DNA from: Dendrolimus kikuchii
Taxonomy: Eukaryota; Arthropoda; Insecta; Lepidoptera; Lasiocampidae
Length of the DNA stretch: 64,000 bases
Assembly (NCBI GenBank): GCA_019925095.2
Contig: CM034403.1
Location: 3,601,690 to 3,665,689 of the forward strand
Direction of reading: 5' to 3'
This document shows, one piece after another, positions 19,701 through 29,800 of the stretch. Positions within the stretch are counted from its first letter, which is position 1, and each line of letters begins with the position of its first letter. The notes under the pieces are model-generated. The model did not search any database. It was not told the origin of the DNA and saw nothing but the letters and a program-made list of their open reading frames with translations. The position numbers and the translations under genes were made by a program.

Positions 19701-22655
19701 GACTACTACTACTACTTTTGGTACTAGTTGTATGGTACTATATATGGAGTCAATTGTTATTGAACGCATAACAGATGACCTCAGAAACCGGGCATTAGAG
19801 TATAATACTAAAGTGTGCGGAATTACAAAATGAATATAAGGCGATTGCAAATGTTGCATTGCGTGTTCTCAAGCTCATCTACATCACTAATAACAGTCAT
19901 ATAGTATGTATAATTATGTATACAACTTTAATGTCAAAGTATAATACTCTTGACTTTCATTCTTCCGAGTTATTGCGCATCGCCATGGTGTATGTTTTTC
20001 CCTTGTACGTCTTTTGTCTCATTACAAATAATCATTTTGTCCAGTACTCAATTTCTTGTTTAACACTGGTAGTTTTAAAAAACAATCAATCTTAATTGTA
20101 CAAATTAGAGCACCACCGCCTTAGAGGTTTACGTCGTCATGCTTGCGTGAACAAAACTTATATATAGGTGTATCGTCGGTTTTAGAAGCTTACGCAATCA
20201 GGATTTGCTGGTGTAGTAAGGTCGGCCTGATACTAAAATATATTTTTATGATGTTTCTTAGAGATGTGGGACTTTAAAAAATATATATTTGACATCCGAC
20301 TCTTCGGAGTTCTGTGACCACATCTTAATAGAAAATTTAAACATCCTTATTAACATTATAAATGCGAAAGTAAGAGTTACTTTCTGTCTGTCTGTGTGTA
20401 GTCTGTCTGTTTCGTTTTCACGGAAAAACTGCTGGACCGATTTGGCTGAAATTCGGTATATATGTAATTTTATTACCGAGGGTAATAAAATTTCCCCACA
20501 AAGGACTACCGGGCTATTAACGAGGGACAAGGGATACTTTTCATTCCGGATAATGGGATAAGTTTGTGGATAGATTTATGTAAAGATTATCCCAGAAAGT
20601 AGGATAGATATTTTCGTCATTTTGGTCGATGTTGTCGGTGTGGTTGACGTGGTCGGTGTGGTCGACGTGGTCGGTGTGGTCGATGTGGTCGATGTGGTCG
20701 ATGTAGTCGGTGTGATCGATGTGGTCGATGTGGTGATTTGGTCGGTGTGGTCGATGTGGTCGATGTGGTCGATGTGGTCGATGTAGTCGGTGTGATCGAT
20801 GTGGTCGATGTGGTGATTTGGTCGGTGTGGTCGATGTGGTCGATGTAGTCGGTGTGATCGATGTGGTCGATGTGGTGACATAAAAAAAATAATACAATGT
20901 AACCTCTTTAAACAAGCTTGCACTAGAGGTTGACCCGTGGCGCAGCCGCGGGGTAAACTGTAGTAGATTTAATATATGTTGACTTGTGCAGAGAAGGCGT
21001 CTCTGAAAATAATCCTAGTTGACGTCTACGGCCTCAAAAAAACCGCTGATGTCTTGGCTGTACTGGATGAAGAGCTAATTATTTGTATACATTGGCAAAA
21101 CTTTAGAAAATCTGTGTTTTTCCAGCTTACGTTTGGCTGAAAATAACGCTGTTCCTGTTGGGCAAAATGTTGATATCAGCGTGTTTCACGGGAGCTATCA
21201 CGTATTCCATGGAACTGTTCCCTACAAGCGCGAGGGGATCTTTATTAGGTTTAGGGACCTTCGCCTCCAGGACCGGAGGAATGCTTGCACCCTTGACACC
21301 TATTCTAGTAAGTTGGCATTATGTATTAATTTATTTTATTTTATTTATTATTGGATTAAACGATTTTTCTAAATTATTATGATAAACTAAACTATCCTAT
21401 AAATAAACCTAACTTAAAAATATAAATATACAATAGTAAAAAATAAAACCTATATTAAGCCCGTCTAGCCCTACCAGACCGCTGTCGCTGGGCATTGTAC
21501 TTAGAAGGCTGGCAGCATTACCTCGATATGGATACAGAGGCTAATCCTTTGAGCGAGGTAAGCTCTAGTCTTCCGATCTCTTGTTGTATCGACCAGACGT
21601 TTTTTAATATTTTGAAATACTTTGTGGGCACACACATTTAATTTTAATATATTACTAGCTGTCTGTTAAACTTGTTTGCGTTGCCAGAACGACGACGTAT
21701 TCGTTACTGAATTACAATGGAAGCAGCAATAATCGCGACTGCAGCACCGACTTTTTCACTATATTCGTCTATCTCACGGAAATGATGTCTTCTATCGGGA
21801 TAAAAGTATCCTAAATATTGATTCGGTTTATAAGCTATTTTTATATCGAGCATCATTTAAATCCATTCACTAGTTCGACTCTACCACGTCAAACAATTTT
21901 TAACCGACTTCAAAAAGGAGGAAGTGCTCAATTCGTCTGTATGTTTTATTTTGTATGTTCGTTACAATTTCTACAGGCGCTTAATATATTATTTCTAAAG
22001 CTATTCAAGTATTTGCGCAACTTAAAAGTAAAAAATTGTTTTTTTTTTTACTGAAAACAAAGTCGACTTCAAACCAAAAACCAAAAATAAATATTTAACC
22101 GACTTCTTTCTACTACATCTTGAAGTCGGCGTCAAGTAAACATAAAAGAAGAACAACAAATTTACAAAATATAGTATTTTTTTATGTTAAATTTTTTTTT
22201 GCTTGTTAGAGCTTTTTCCTTAGTTTCACCCCCATAAATCTGTGTGCTGATTATATATACTGTGGTAACTCTTTCATTTTCCAAAATAGAAACGGATATC
22301 AACAGATCTGTAATAAAGTTCATCAAAATCTGTTTATGAATTTATGGATGGGCTTTTGTTTATCGATGAAAGTATATTGCACAAATGATTATTTAACGTT
22401 AACAAAGCATGGAAATAAGGACTACATTAAAACTTTCCTACTCTTATATTTCAGCACACTGTTTCTCCAATACTCCCATCGGTGTTCTTCTGCCTATCTT
22501 CTTTGCTATCAGGAATCCTTCTGTCGTTCACACCAGAGACCAAAGACTTACCCCTAATGGATACAGTACAGCAAGTCGAAGACAGCGTGAAGAGAGCCAA
22601 AGAACAGAAAATAATGAAGAAAAATACAAAAGACGTAAATGAAATAGGTTTATAA
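7797..22655 (+). CDS. Organic cation transporter-like protein (SLC22 / MFS), 5' incomplete
   Basis: A plasma-membrane major facilitator carrier of the SLC22/Orct type; the substrate cannot be told from sequence. Exons by GT/AG boundaries and continuous phase: 7797-7998, 10809-10909, 12803-12954, 13765-14152, 14802-15040, 21126-21307 and 22455-22655 (TAA), giving about 487 residues. Family marks in order: the extracellular-loop motif CLIPECDD, the MFS loop signature SDRIGRKPTF, ESPRWLIVNGKMDKAKKSLL after TM6, MELFPTSARG in the TM10-11 area, FASRTGGMLAP, and a C-terminal FTPETKDLPLMDTVQQVE. All phases join without a stop, so the gene looks intact. The first exon starts in mid-codon, so an upstream exon with TM1 is required; none was found in 1-7796 and it probably lies outside the window. 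Introns carry many insertions, including a composite MITE in the 6.1-kb intron. The gene is convergent with the GST at 23867. Confidence 0.9.
8036..8282. repeat. Short TIR element (MITE-like)
   Basis: GCAGCTAGCCGCAGT near the left end and ACTGCGGCTAGCCGC near the right end form an inverted pair, continuing into GCCGGTT / AACCGGATGGC. It is G+C-rich against the intron background. A target duplication could not be fixed. It lies in the transporter's first visible intron. Confidence 0.5.
8283..9084. other. Intron sequence, nothing recognised
   Basis: Intronic sequence. A moderately G+C-rich patch at about 8740-9070 is open in one plus-strand frame but shows no motif and lacks flanking splice signals that fit the transporter. 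Confidence 0.4.
9085..9160 (+). mobile_element. A-family remnant, copy A6
   Basis: AACAATTGTCCATAGGCCAC through CTTGCCATCAAGTAAGCCG matches the 3' part of family A in sense orientation. Highly diverged. Confidence 0.45.
9390..9641 (+). mobile_element. B-family LINE 3' end, copy B3
   Basis: About 70 codons stay open (GRPRHTFHDQ-equivalent block ERPRHTFHDQIDRVLAEVD) down to [11 protein letters not shown] and TATG repeats. Intact reading of this length suggests recent insertion. Confidence 0.8.
9681..10182 (-). mobile_element. Solo LTR, copy 2 (502 bp)
   Basis: TGTTACGAGT ... GTTGTAACA is flanked by ATATT on both sides (9676-9680 and 10183-10187), a 5-bp target duplication. It is the inverted relative of 6794-7239: its right end read inward (TGTTACAAC...CGACAAAGAC...CACCTGC) matches the left end of copy 1. 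No internal genes remain. It lies in a transporter intron. Confidence 0.8.
10225..10464. mobile_element. C-family MITE, copy C1
   Basis: Family C is about 250 bp with inverted ends CGTTCCATTAG...CTCACAACG and a CpG-rich core (CGACCGCGGTCGTTGTGGTC). Internal marks are AAAACGTCACTAATGACGTC and GCAAGCAAGTGGAACGGG. There is no coding capacity. In this copy the ends read CCTTCCATTAGTAGCTCACA and CTCTAGTGGAAC. Confidence 0.75.
10561..10755 (+). mobile_element. B-family LINE 3' end, copy B4
   Basis: Begins at CCATGATCAAATTGATAGTG (5'-truncated), contains the GTCAAAGAGGCAAGTGAGGT block and ends GGCGTGAAGTTGTGTATG with TATG repeats. It lies just upstream of transporter exon 10809. Confidence 0.75.
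10987..11200 (+). mobile_element. D-family repeat, copy D2
   Basis: GCTGTGCCCGCGACGACGTC at the start, GCCTATAGCCTTCCTCGATA in the middle, and AATATTAGTATA at the end. Intronic. Confidence 0.6.
11590..11763 (+). mobile_element. D-family repeat, copy D3 (3' part)
   Basis: TATAGCCTATAGCCTTCCTC ... CTTTATAATATTAGTATAG; the 5' portion is missing or diverged. A conserved (CAAA)n stretch precedes the end. Confidence 0.6.
11825..12060. repeat. Two short repeat fragments
   Basis: TTTAACCGATTCCAAAAAGG (about 11829) matches the ACCGACTTCAAAAAGGAGG repeat near 21898. The following GGAATCTTACAGATTACTTA ... GGAGAAGAAGCGGCG block has a diverged relative at about 42976-43035 and shorter echoes near 34180 and 45395. 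Both are dispersed non-coding fragments. Confidence 0.45.
12065..12180 (-). mobile_element. A-family element, copy A7 (partial)
   Basis: Starts AGCTGGTGTACAGCAAAGAG and matches family A through TTGCAACATCAAAGATGTCA. Downstream to about 12440 is G+C-richer sequence that is not family A and was not identified. Confidence 0.55.
12472..12650 (+). mobile_element. B-family LINE 3' end, copy B5
   Basis: Starts near CTAGCAGAAGGTGATGTCAG and ends CGTGAAGTTATG followed by (TATG)n. It lies 150 bp upstream of transporter exon 12803. Confidence 0.75.
12955..13764. other. Transporter intron; one imperfect hairpin
   Basis: Mostly AT-rich intron. At 13308-13390 GGTTTGCACT and TTGTGTCGGA pair with TCCGACACAGCAA and AGTGCAAACC across a short AT loop, an imperfect hairpin of about 80 nt. 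Otherwise nothing is recognised. Confidence 0.45.
14350..14668 (-). mobile_element. A-family element, copy A8 (full length)
   Basis: Complete, from T-run/GCATGAGTGCAACAGACAGG to TTTCTCCGTTCCTGCACGG. The GCAG of the family is GCATG here. Antisense to the transporter within its intron. Confidence 0.8.
15208..15474 (-). mobile_element. A-family element, copy A9, part left of LINE
   Basis: T-run, ATTGCAG then GAGTTCATCAGACAGG, through GTCGCCTCTTA where the LINE begins. The rest resumes at 19526. It keeps an intact pyrimidine tract plus GCAG on the transporter's sense strand. Confidence 0.8.
15475..17598 (-). CDS. LINE ORF2: APE endonuclease-reverse transcriptase, C-terminally truncated
   Basis: Provides target cleavage and cDNA synthesis for the retrotransposon. 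It starts at an ATG (17598) and is open for 710 codons. The N-terminal apurinic-type endonuclease shows LATYNANG, VQET, AGDLN and a terminal SDHRP motif. The reverse transcriptase shows RKAPGTDGI, SSYRPISLLSALSKLYERVI, FGFRARHSC, LFLDVAKAFDKVW, GVPQGSALSPLLF and the catalytic FADD. The frame ends just beyond FADD because A-element sequence supplies a TAA, so the thumb and C-terminal region are missing and the enzyme should be inactive. The rest is open and unbroken, which argues for recent insertion. The motif order fits the Jockey group; the clade was not tested by phylogeny. Confidence 0.9.
17636..19481 (-). pseudogene. LINE ORF1 (gag-like zinc-knuckle protein), one frameshift
   Basis: An RNA-binding ORF1 of the Jockey type. 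The first ATG is at 19481 (MDGVEPSPSLLEG...); upstream codons are open but begin at non-ATG. The N-terminal half is low-complexity Ala/Pro/Ser. A conserved region before three zinc knuckles follows: CHRCQLYGHSALHC, CVKCLGDHGTSEC and CILCGQAGHPANYRGC. The frame then meets a run of 11 G (17973-17983 on the plus strand); beyond it the homologous C-terminal part continues in another frame to a TAA at 17636. The span of 1846 nt is one more than a multiple of three, so one extra base in the G run explains it. This may be a real mutation or a homopolymer sequencing error. The glycine-rich plus-strand frames here are shadows. Confidence 0.85.
19526..19575 (-). mobile_element. A-family element, copy A9, part right of LINE
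   Basis: TTACGACAGTCCGCCGAGCC then GCAGGAAATTGTATTCTG continues exactly where the left part stopped. Confidence 0.8.
19799..20339. other. Intron sequence, nothing recognised
   Basis: AT-rich transporter intron with no repeat family or frame that can be supported. Confidence 0.5.
20340..20545 (-). mobile_element. D-family relative, copy D6
   Basis: Opens TTATTAACATTATAAATGCGAAAG, then (GTCT)n and AAACTGCTGGACCGATTTGG, the reverse-strand form of the class. Confidence 0.55.
20626..20879. repeat. Minisatellite, 9-bp GTGGTCGAT/GTGGTCGGT units
   Basis: About 250 bp of nine-base units varying at one or two positions (GTGGTCGAT, GTGGTCGGT, GTGGTCGAC, GTAGTCGGT, GTGATCGAT), with a longer block repeated two to three times. 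The His/Thr/Pro-rich frames on the minus strand are by-products. It lies in a transporter intron. Confidence 0.9.
21440..21600 (-). pseudogene. Fragment of mobile-element C-terminal domain (RGNAAS motif)
   Basis: On the minus strand, LAQRISLCIH is followed after a one-base frame change by RGNAASLLSTMPSDSGLVGL and a stop region. The QRIS..I.RGNAASLLGTLP pattern matches the C-terminal part of the element at 50430-50960 ([17 protein letters not shown]). A relic only. Confidence 0.55.
21885..22140. repeat. ACCGACTTCAAAAAGG repeat (MITE-like)
   Basis: TTTAACCGACTTCAAAAAGG at the left and, inverted, CTTGAAGTCGGCG at the right (with further GTCGACTTC / CCGACTTC motifs) bound an AT-rich core. A short relative lies near 11829. 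Confidence 0.5.
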
Positions 22656-23866
22656 GTTTAATTAGTATTAGTAGTACAATTAATTAGATATTAAATTTTA
22701 TTTTTTCTTCATCGCTTACCATCATTTACCCCCACATGACCACTTCCTTAATCCGCTACTCAATGCAGGTTTAATATGATCAAGCACATGACCAACATAC
22801 ATACTGATAGATTTAAAAAAATCAAATCGGGATCCAATCCACACATCAACGCAAGGCGATAATCGCAACCATTACGCGACTTACACATTCAAGTCACTTC
22901 AAAAAGGCTAAAATAATATTTCCCTTAAAAAATAATGGGTGTTAAAAATTACGAGTAATAAAACAACATTCACTTTAAAATAATACACATGTATTTATTT
23001 TGATATAAAATGTAGGTACTTCTCCTATTTATTTATATAACGATGAAGCATCAGATCTTAATGCCTAATAATATAGAAAAGAAACAAAATTACTAATTTA
23101 TGGAGCCCAATCTTTTCACAACAACAAAATATTTTCACCACATTAGATACGAATTAAAAACTATTTTTTAAGAGTCTGGAGTTTATTACTGTTGAGAAGA
23201 CCGTCTTATTAATCTTATTAAAAGTGACACAGCCAATGTGGTATAAGCAAACACTTTGCAAATGACAAACTAATTTCTCAGTGAACGTATACTAGGTATA
23301 AGTCTGGAACAAAAGCTCTACCTTGTAGAACTCCAACGAAAATTCATTGATCACGTTTAAAAATAACGAAATATATTATAGAAGAATACTGGGAAAGTTA
23401 CTAAAACAATGTGTTCCGATTTAAATTCAATAATAAAATGTGATCTAACAATTCAACGAGAAAAAGTTGCGGGAATATTTTAAACGGCCTATCATCGACC
23501 CGATGAAAAGCATTTGCGAATAACCTTTCTGTAATTACAGCACGATTACAGAAACTGTAAAGGAATACTATATAACAAGTCTAACTTTTCTATGAGTTTT
23601 GGGCGATAATCAATGCCAAAAATTATGAAACAACAATAAAACAGTTTAATGATTAAACTCATTTTTCAAATACAAGGCTAATTTAGATAATTGGTTATAT
23701 ATTAGAGAATTAGATTAACATATTATAGAAAAATACTATATATTTTGGGTGAAACTCAATGACAAACTGTGAAATAGTGATTAAATAATTAAAGAAATAG
23801 GTGCTAAGTTCAAATTATAATAGTAATATACAAGTTTTAAATAAAAAGTAGTAAATGGGAAAATAT
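22656..23866. other. Convergent 3' flanks of the transporter and GST
   Basis: No coding frame. It should hold the transporter 3' UTR (ATTAAA near 22690) and the 3' UTR of the minus-strand GST; a minus-strand AATAAA (plus-strand TTTATT) lies near 22995. Transcript ends cannot be fixed without RNA data. Confidence 0.5.
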
Positions 23867-26800
23867 TTAAATTGAACATTTCGGGGCAGCATCAGCATAA
23901 GCCTTGACTTGTGGTATCGCCATCACTGCTTCAATAGGTTTCTTCAGGATGGGATATTTTTCTTCCAGATCTGGCATTTGGAGCATCGTTTTAAGATAAT
24001 CTAAACATCCGGCGTACACAAAGTCGCCCCATGTGAGCTGGAAAATTACAAAGTAATTATTATTGCTACAATGTAATCAGAATTTTCGAAAAGAGACTAA
24101 AAGCTCGCCTTATTATCAAGCCGACAATAAGGCGAAGCACAGATCAACTACACATACATTTTCTATGCAGCCATTCACAGTCCACTATTGTTATTTCTGC
24201 AGTGTTTAGCTTCTCATCTTATTGTTTAAACATTAGAGGTACAGTTTTTACTTCCTTCTCATACTACCTATTGACTTAAATACTGCATTACAATATTTTG
24301 ATTTTTAACAGCTATATAACAGTACCCAATACGTACGTACATATGTCTGCTGAAAATTCTCTTATTTCCTCAGCTACATATATGGTAGTTACATCGAACT
24401 TTAATTTCTTATGTGACTTCAACACATACATAACTTCACGCCAGTTCCCTTGCGGGGTAGGCACGAACAACAGAGCGCCATTTAGGCTTATTCTTACACA
24501 CCTCACTTGCTTCTTTGACATTCATAACTCTTATCATGCACGCTCGTCTGTTCTTAAGGCTTAAGACTTCAATACACTACTGCATAAAAACATATAGAGG
24601 ACATCTTTACAAATTCCATTCATAAAGCCTTTTATCTTTGAGAAAAATCACAAACTTACAGAGACAACAAGCAGAGAAAAAATTACAGACGAACATGACA
24701 AAATAACAAACACATATTTTTGTCACACTAAAATTTAACCACAAGATTTAAGAAAATAATCAAAGATTTGTAAAACCCGGCTTTAAAAAAGACAGTTTAA
24801 AAGTAATTCACTAAAAGACCGTGAGATTGAGAATAGAAAACAAAATTAAAAGAAACTATAAACAAAGCAAAATCTACTTCGGTTTAACAGACTATATTAT
24901 TAGCTGAAAGCTTAAGTCAAATACCCTGCATTAAGTTTAGTAGCAAGCGGAAGCTATTTATTTTCTTTCGGTTTATAATTTGCAATTGGGTTTCCGCCTG
25001 CTACTAACCTTAATGCGGGTATTTAACATAGGCTTTCAGCTAATAATATAGTCTGGTATACCGTAGTAGAGTTTACTTTATTCATAGTTTATTTTAATTT
25101 TGTTTTCTACTCTCAATCTAGTTTCGGCCTTTTTAGTGCATTACTTTTAAATTGTCTTCTTTATAGTCGGGTTTTGATTTTTAAATTATTTATTTTATTT
25201 TAGACTTTTTAATGTCAGGGCTTACTTTGACTTTGTTTCGTTTTAAATATGATTAGGCTACAGATATTTATAACTATTCTATATTTCATATGATATCACG
25301 AGGCCCGACACAAACATGGCCCATTTTTACATTATCAAAAACTATTTAGACCGATTTATTATTCCTAATTAAATTTAAACATATAACTTTTTTATGACTT
25401 ATTTATATATATATATTTGTTATCCCTTTTTAATTTGCCTATTTTGATATCCTACTCGATAGGTTTAATTATTTCTTTTGTTGTTATTAACGTACTTATT
25501 ATAATTTCGCGCCAAAATCCGCCATTTTTTAACCATTTACAGATTTATTATATAAATATATATTTAGTATATAAATAGATAAGATACTCGCGAAAAACAG
25601 AACCCTTCCTTGGTAATCGGGTAAAAATTTTAAGCAAAGTTCGGGTTCAAACTCACCTTTCCAAGTGCAACATGGCCATTGTTTTTTGTGATCATTTCAA
25701 CAAGTTTCTCCAACATTAAGGGATATTTGTTGGCGAGATTTTCTTCGTGTTTTTTAGCTTTATAAGCCTCATCCTTTTCATACTGAACTGTTGCGCTAGC
25801 TGGACAAGAAAAAATATTTTTTTTTGTTATTTTTGACGATAACTAAAATTGGCTTTAAAGCTGTCGTAGACATGAGTCCAATACTAGACTTATTGAGTCA
25901 TGAGACTCAATAAGTGATCTGTAAGATTCGATTATGGGCGCGTTCCTTTAGTACCTATCTCACAACGCCCAAAATGCTCCGTCTACGTTTCACATGGCGA
26001 TCACGGTCGTTATGGTGGTGGCGAAAACGTCTCTAATGACGTCATTATTTTCGATAACACAGCGCTCACAACGACCCACGTCAAGAGCCGGGTCGAAGTA
26101 GGCATTGACTATAAAATATTAAATTTCCGTGACATCCGTACATTGACCACAGAGTATTATTTCTTCGTAAATTTCCGTGCCTAGAGAAAAATGTAACGCA
26201 ATGTTACCTACGTGAATGCTTACTCTTTAAATAAACTAGGGTCGTTCACCAGGATTTAATGCACTACGAAGCCTTGGAGAAATCCCTAGAACCTTATATA
26301 CAAACTAATTTTATTAAAGAATTTTTAATTCTACTTATGAATATAATACTAGCGGTCTGGGCAGACGTTGTCCTGTCCTAAAAAAAGAAAAAATCTAGAA
26401 CCCAATTCCAGCGCCACCTCCAGAGTGTAATTGTGAATTTAAACCACCGCGAGACCCACTCAAGCACACATAAAATTTCATCAAAATCATAGAACCCGAT
26501 TCCAGCGCCAAGTATTTTGTTTAAATTGATGGGTTACATTATTGAAGTTTTAGTAGGGATCTCCAATTTTTTATATAGCCTATATTAAGCAGCGATAATG
26601 TGCATTCGGGTAGTGAAAGAATTTTTGAAATCGGTCAAGTAGTATTTGAATTTTTTCGTTACAAACATACAAAAGTACAAATCTTTCCTCTTTATAATAT
26701 TAGTATAGACGACGAAAGCAAGCTTCTGCCAAGACGGCTACAGGGGCTTAAAAGGAACTGATGATAAAGCAATGATCAAATATGTACATACTGGCTCGAA

Positions 26801-29800
26801 TATCATTGATGAATTCAACGTTCTGATCAATTTCGAAATCTTCTTCTTCGTTGCTACCGGCCAGACCGAACTTGCGGCCAAGCAGACGGGCAATTGGGAT
26901 GCTCTGGGCGTATTGCTTGCCATCGATCTCGAGGACTGGCATCTGTCCGAAGGGGGTTTCTGCAAAGAGGAAATTGATTAGTCATTATTTCTTGTAAGAG
27001 ATTTCCCTGTTCCTTTAATAAAGCTATTGTAATCTCCATAAGCCCTCCAATAACTTTTTTTTTATTGCAGGAGTTCAGCAGACAGGCAGACGGCCCATTT
27101 GATGGAAAGCGGTTACCATCGCCTATGGACATATGCAACACTAAAGGTGCTACAAATGCGCTGCTGCTCTCTTAAGGGAGACTGGAATCTGGTCACTAAT
27201 GCCGGAACACATCTCAAGGTTGTTATGGCGACATACTTTAGACCAGGGGTGGCAGCCATCCGGTCTGGCAAATGCCCTACCACCTGGCTGTGGGTTGTTA
27301 AGTCGCCTCTTACGACCTACCTCTAACTAACTACTTTTATAATTTAGCGGGACCACTCGCATATTTTACTTAGGCTACGTTCCATTAGAGACTCACACCG
27401 ACTTCCCGTTCCACTTGCTTGCCGGAGATACAATCGTAAACCCAAATGGAACGGCTATTCGACCTGCCTCTTGAAATGGGTCGTTGTGAGCGTCGTGTGA
27501 TCGAAAATGATGACGCCATTAGTGTCGTTTTCGTCACGACCACAACGACCGCGGTCGCCTTGTGGAACGGCTAACGGAGCATTTTGGGCGTTTTGAGCTA
27601 CAAATGGAACGCGCTGTTAGTATCGACTTCACGATGCATAGAATATATTATTTTTTGCTTTTTAATCATAATTTACATAAAGTGACGAATGGTTACGAAT
27701 TAAAATAAAAAACTTAAAATTGAAATATACAGTCTATTAAGTCTGGCCATAAATACTGTTACAATTAAAAAGAAACAAAATCTTACATTTGAATTTGGAA
27801 TCTGTCGTTTTTATATGATTGTTCGTTGTGTTTTCTCATTTTGGCGCCAATATATTGTACAACATTTTGCGATATTAAAATGGAGTGGGTCGATAAAGAG
27901 AACCGAATCGCTATGATTGCATTACACAAAGTAGGTATCGAGCCAAATGCAATTTTAAAAACTCTCCATATGCGTGGTATTAGTCAAATGTTTATGTACA
28001 GGGCTATTAATAAGTACAATGAGACCTCCTCAGTGTGTGACAGAAAAAGATCTGGTCGTCCACGTAGTCTTCGTATGAAAAAGGTGGTCAAAGCAGTAAG
28101 CGAAAAAATTCGAAGAAATCCTATCACCTAGAACCATGTCGCGTATCTTAAAAGATGACTTAGGACTTGCAGCCTATAAGAGACGCACTGGTCATTTTTT
28201 AACCCATAATTTAAAAAAGAATTGGATGGTAAAATCAAAACAACTACTGAAGCGGTACGCAAAGAGAGGTCAAAAAAATTTTTGTTTACGGATAAGAAAA
28301 TTTTTACAACTGAGCAACATTTTAACAAACAAAATGACCGTATTTATGCTCAAAGCTCTAAGGAAGCTTCTCAATTAGTCGACAGAGTGCAACGTGGGCA
28401 TTATCCGTCGTCAGTGACGGTTTCGTGGGATGTTAGCTGTGAAGGAGTGACTGAGCCATATTTTTGTGAAAAAGGTATCAAAACATCGGCACAAATGTAT
28501 CAAGATACCATTCTTGAGAAGGTAGTTAAGCCCCTTAACAACACCATGTTCAATAACCAAGAATGGTCCTTCCAGCAAGACTCGGCGCCGGGCCATAAAG
28601 CTCGGTCCACGCAGTCTTGGTTGGAAACGAACGTTTCGGACTTCATCAGAGCTGAAGACTAGCCGTCGTCTAGTCCTGATCTTAATCCGCTGGATTATGA
28701 TTTATGGTCAATTTTAGAGAATACGGTTTGCTCTAAACGCCATGATAATTTGGAGTCCCTAAAACAATCCATACGATTGGCAGTGAAGAATTTTCCCATG
28801 GAAGGAGTGCGTGCTTCTATTGATAACTGGCCTCAACGTTTAAATAAATGTATTGCAGCCAATGGATACCACTTCGAATAAGCTTTTTATATTTTAAATG
28901 GTTTTATATTTATGTATTAAACTAACACACTGTAAAACTTATAAATGTTATTAGCAATAGAAATTTTTTCTTTGTTACCAATATTTATGGCAAGACTAAG
29001 TATATACCTATCACACAATAAATAAAATTGAATAAAACTAATTTAAAAATTGAAATGAAATGAAATAAAAATAATTATAAATTACAAATATACAAACTTA
29101 ATTAAAATGGTAGTCTCAATATGAAATATGTATACAAATTAAAATAAAACTAATACATACATAAAACTCCCTAACAAATATATCTAATATAATCCCTAAG
29201 AAATCAGAGTGAATTTTTTTTCAAAATGTAAATACAAATTTGTTGAAAACTTAATTTCCTACGAAAAAGTCTCATAGAGCTAATTGCTTAGATTGATATT
29301 TTTTGATATTGAAATTTAACTAATTATAACATATATATATGCATTTTTTTTGACTATTTTTTTTCTCGGTCCCCACCCTAAATTTTGTTGTATATGTCGG
29401 GAAAAAATTCCTGAAAGTTACAGGCCTTTATATTAATTTAAATACTTTCCCTGAGCGTGAAAAGATTTTCCATATAAGAGACATCAAGATTATTTTTTTT
29501 TTATTTCTATTATTCAGCCGCATTTCATGCTATCACATCGGGCTTGGTCGCGATCATTCAGATATAACATATGATCTAAGTTTCGCGATTTAATCAGAAT
29601 TAAACAATCTACAATAGTGTCCATTGCGGCGAAAGTGTTATAATAAAAAGAATTTTATTGTAAACAAAAATATAACAAATTTCGCCTTAAAATTAAAACT
29701 GGATCCTAACACCTAGATTAGGCCAAGCCTGTATTCTTAGGTGTTAGTTGCTTCCAGTGACTTAATAACTAAACTAACTAAATTTATGTAACAAATTAAA

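Larger units (their letters stand above)
15095..19795. mobile_element. Composite TA-flanked MITE with 21-bp terminal inverted repeats
   Basis: The 21 bases at 15092-15112 are the exact reverse complement of 19778-19798 (core AATGCCCGGTTTCTGAGGT). A TA dinucleotide lies at each boundary (15093-15094 and 19796-19797), as in Tc1/mariner-type insertion. Its own DNA is only about 110 bp on the left and about 220 bp on the right. The rest is an A-family element (15208-15474 + 19526-19575) that was itself split by a LINE. All of it sits in the transporter's longest intron. Confidence 0.75.

Noticed and set aside
20626..20879. Possible CRISPR-like array
   Set aside because: Units are contiguous nine-base repeats without spacers, in an animal genome.
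20541..20923. His/Thr/Pro-rich open frames on the minus strand
   Set aside because: They are translations of the nine-base minisatellite in different frames and have no start context or conservation.
21570..21579. CTTCCGATCT, identical to part of a sequencing adapter
   Set aside because: Only ten bases match, the flanks do not, and it sits in a frame coding the RGNAAS-domain relic, so it is coincidence.
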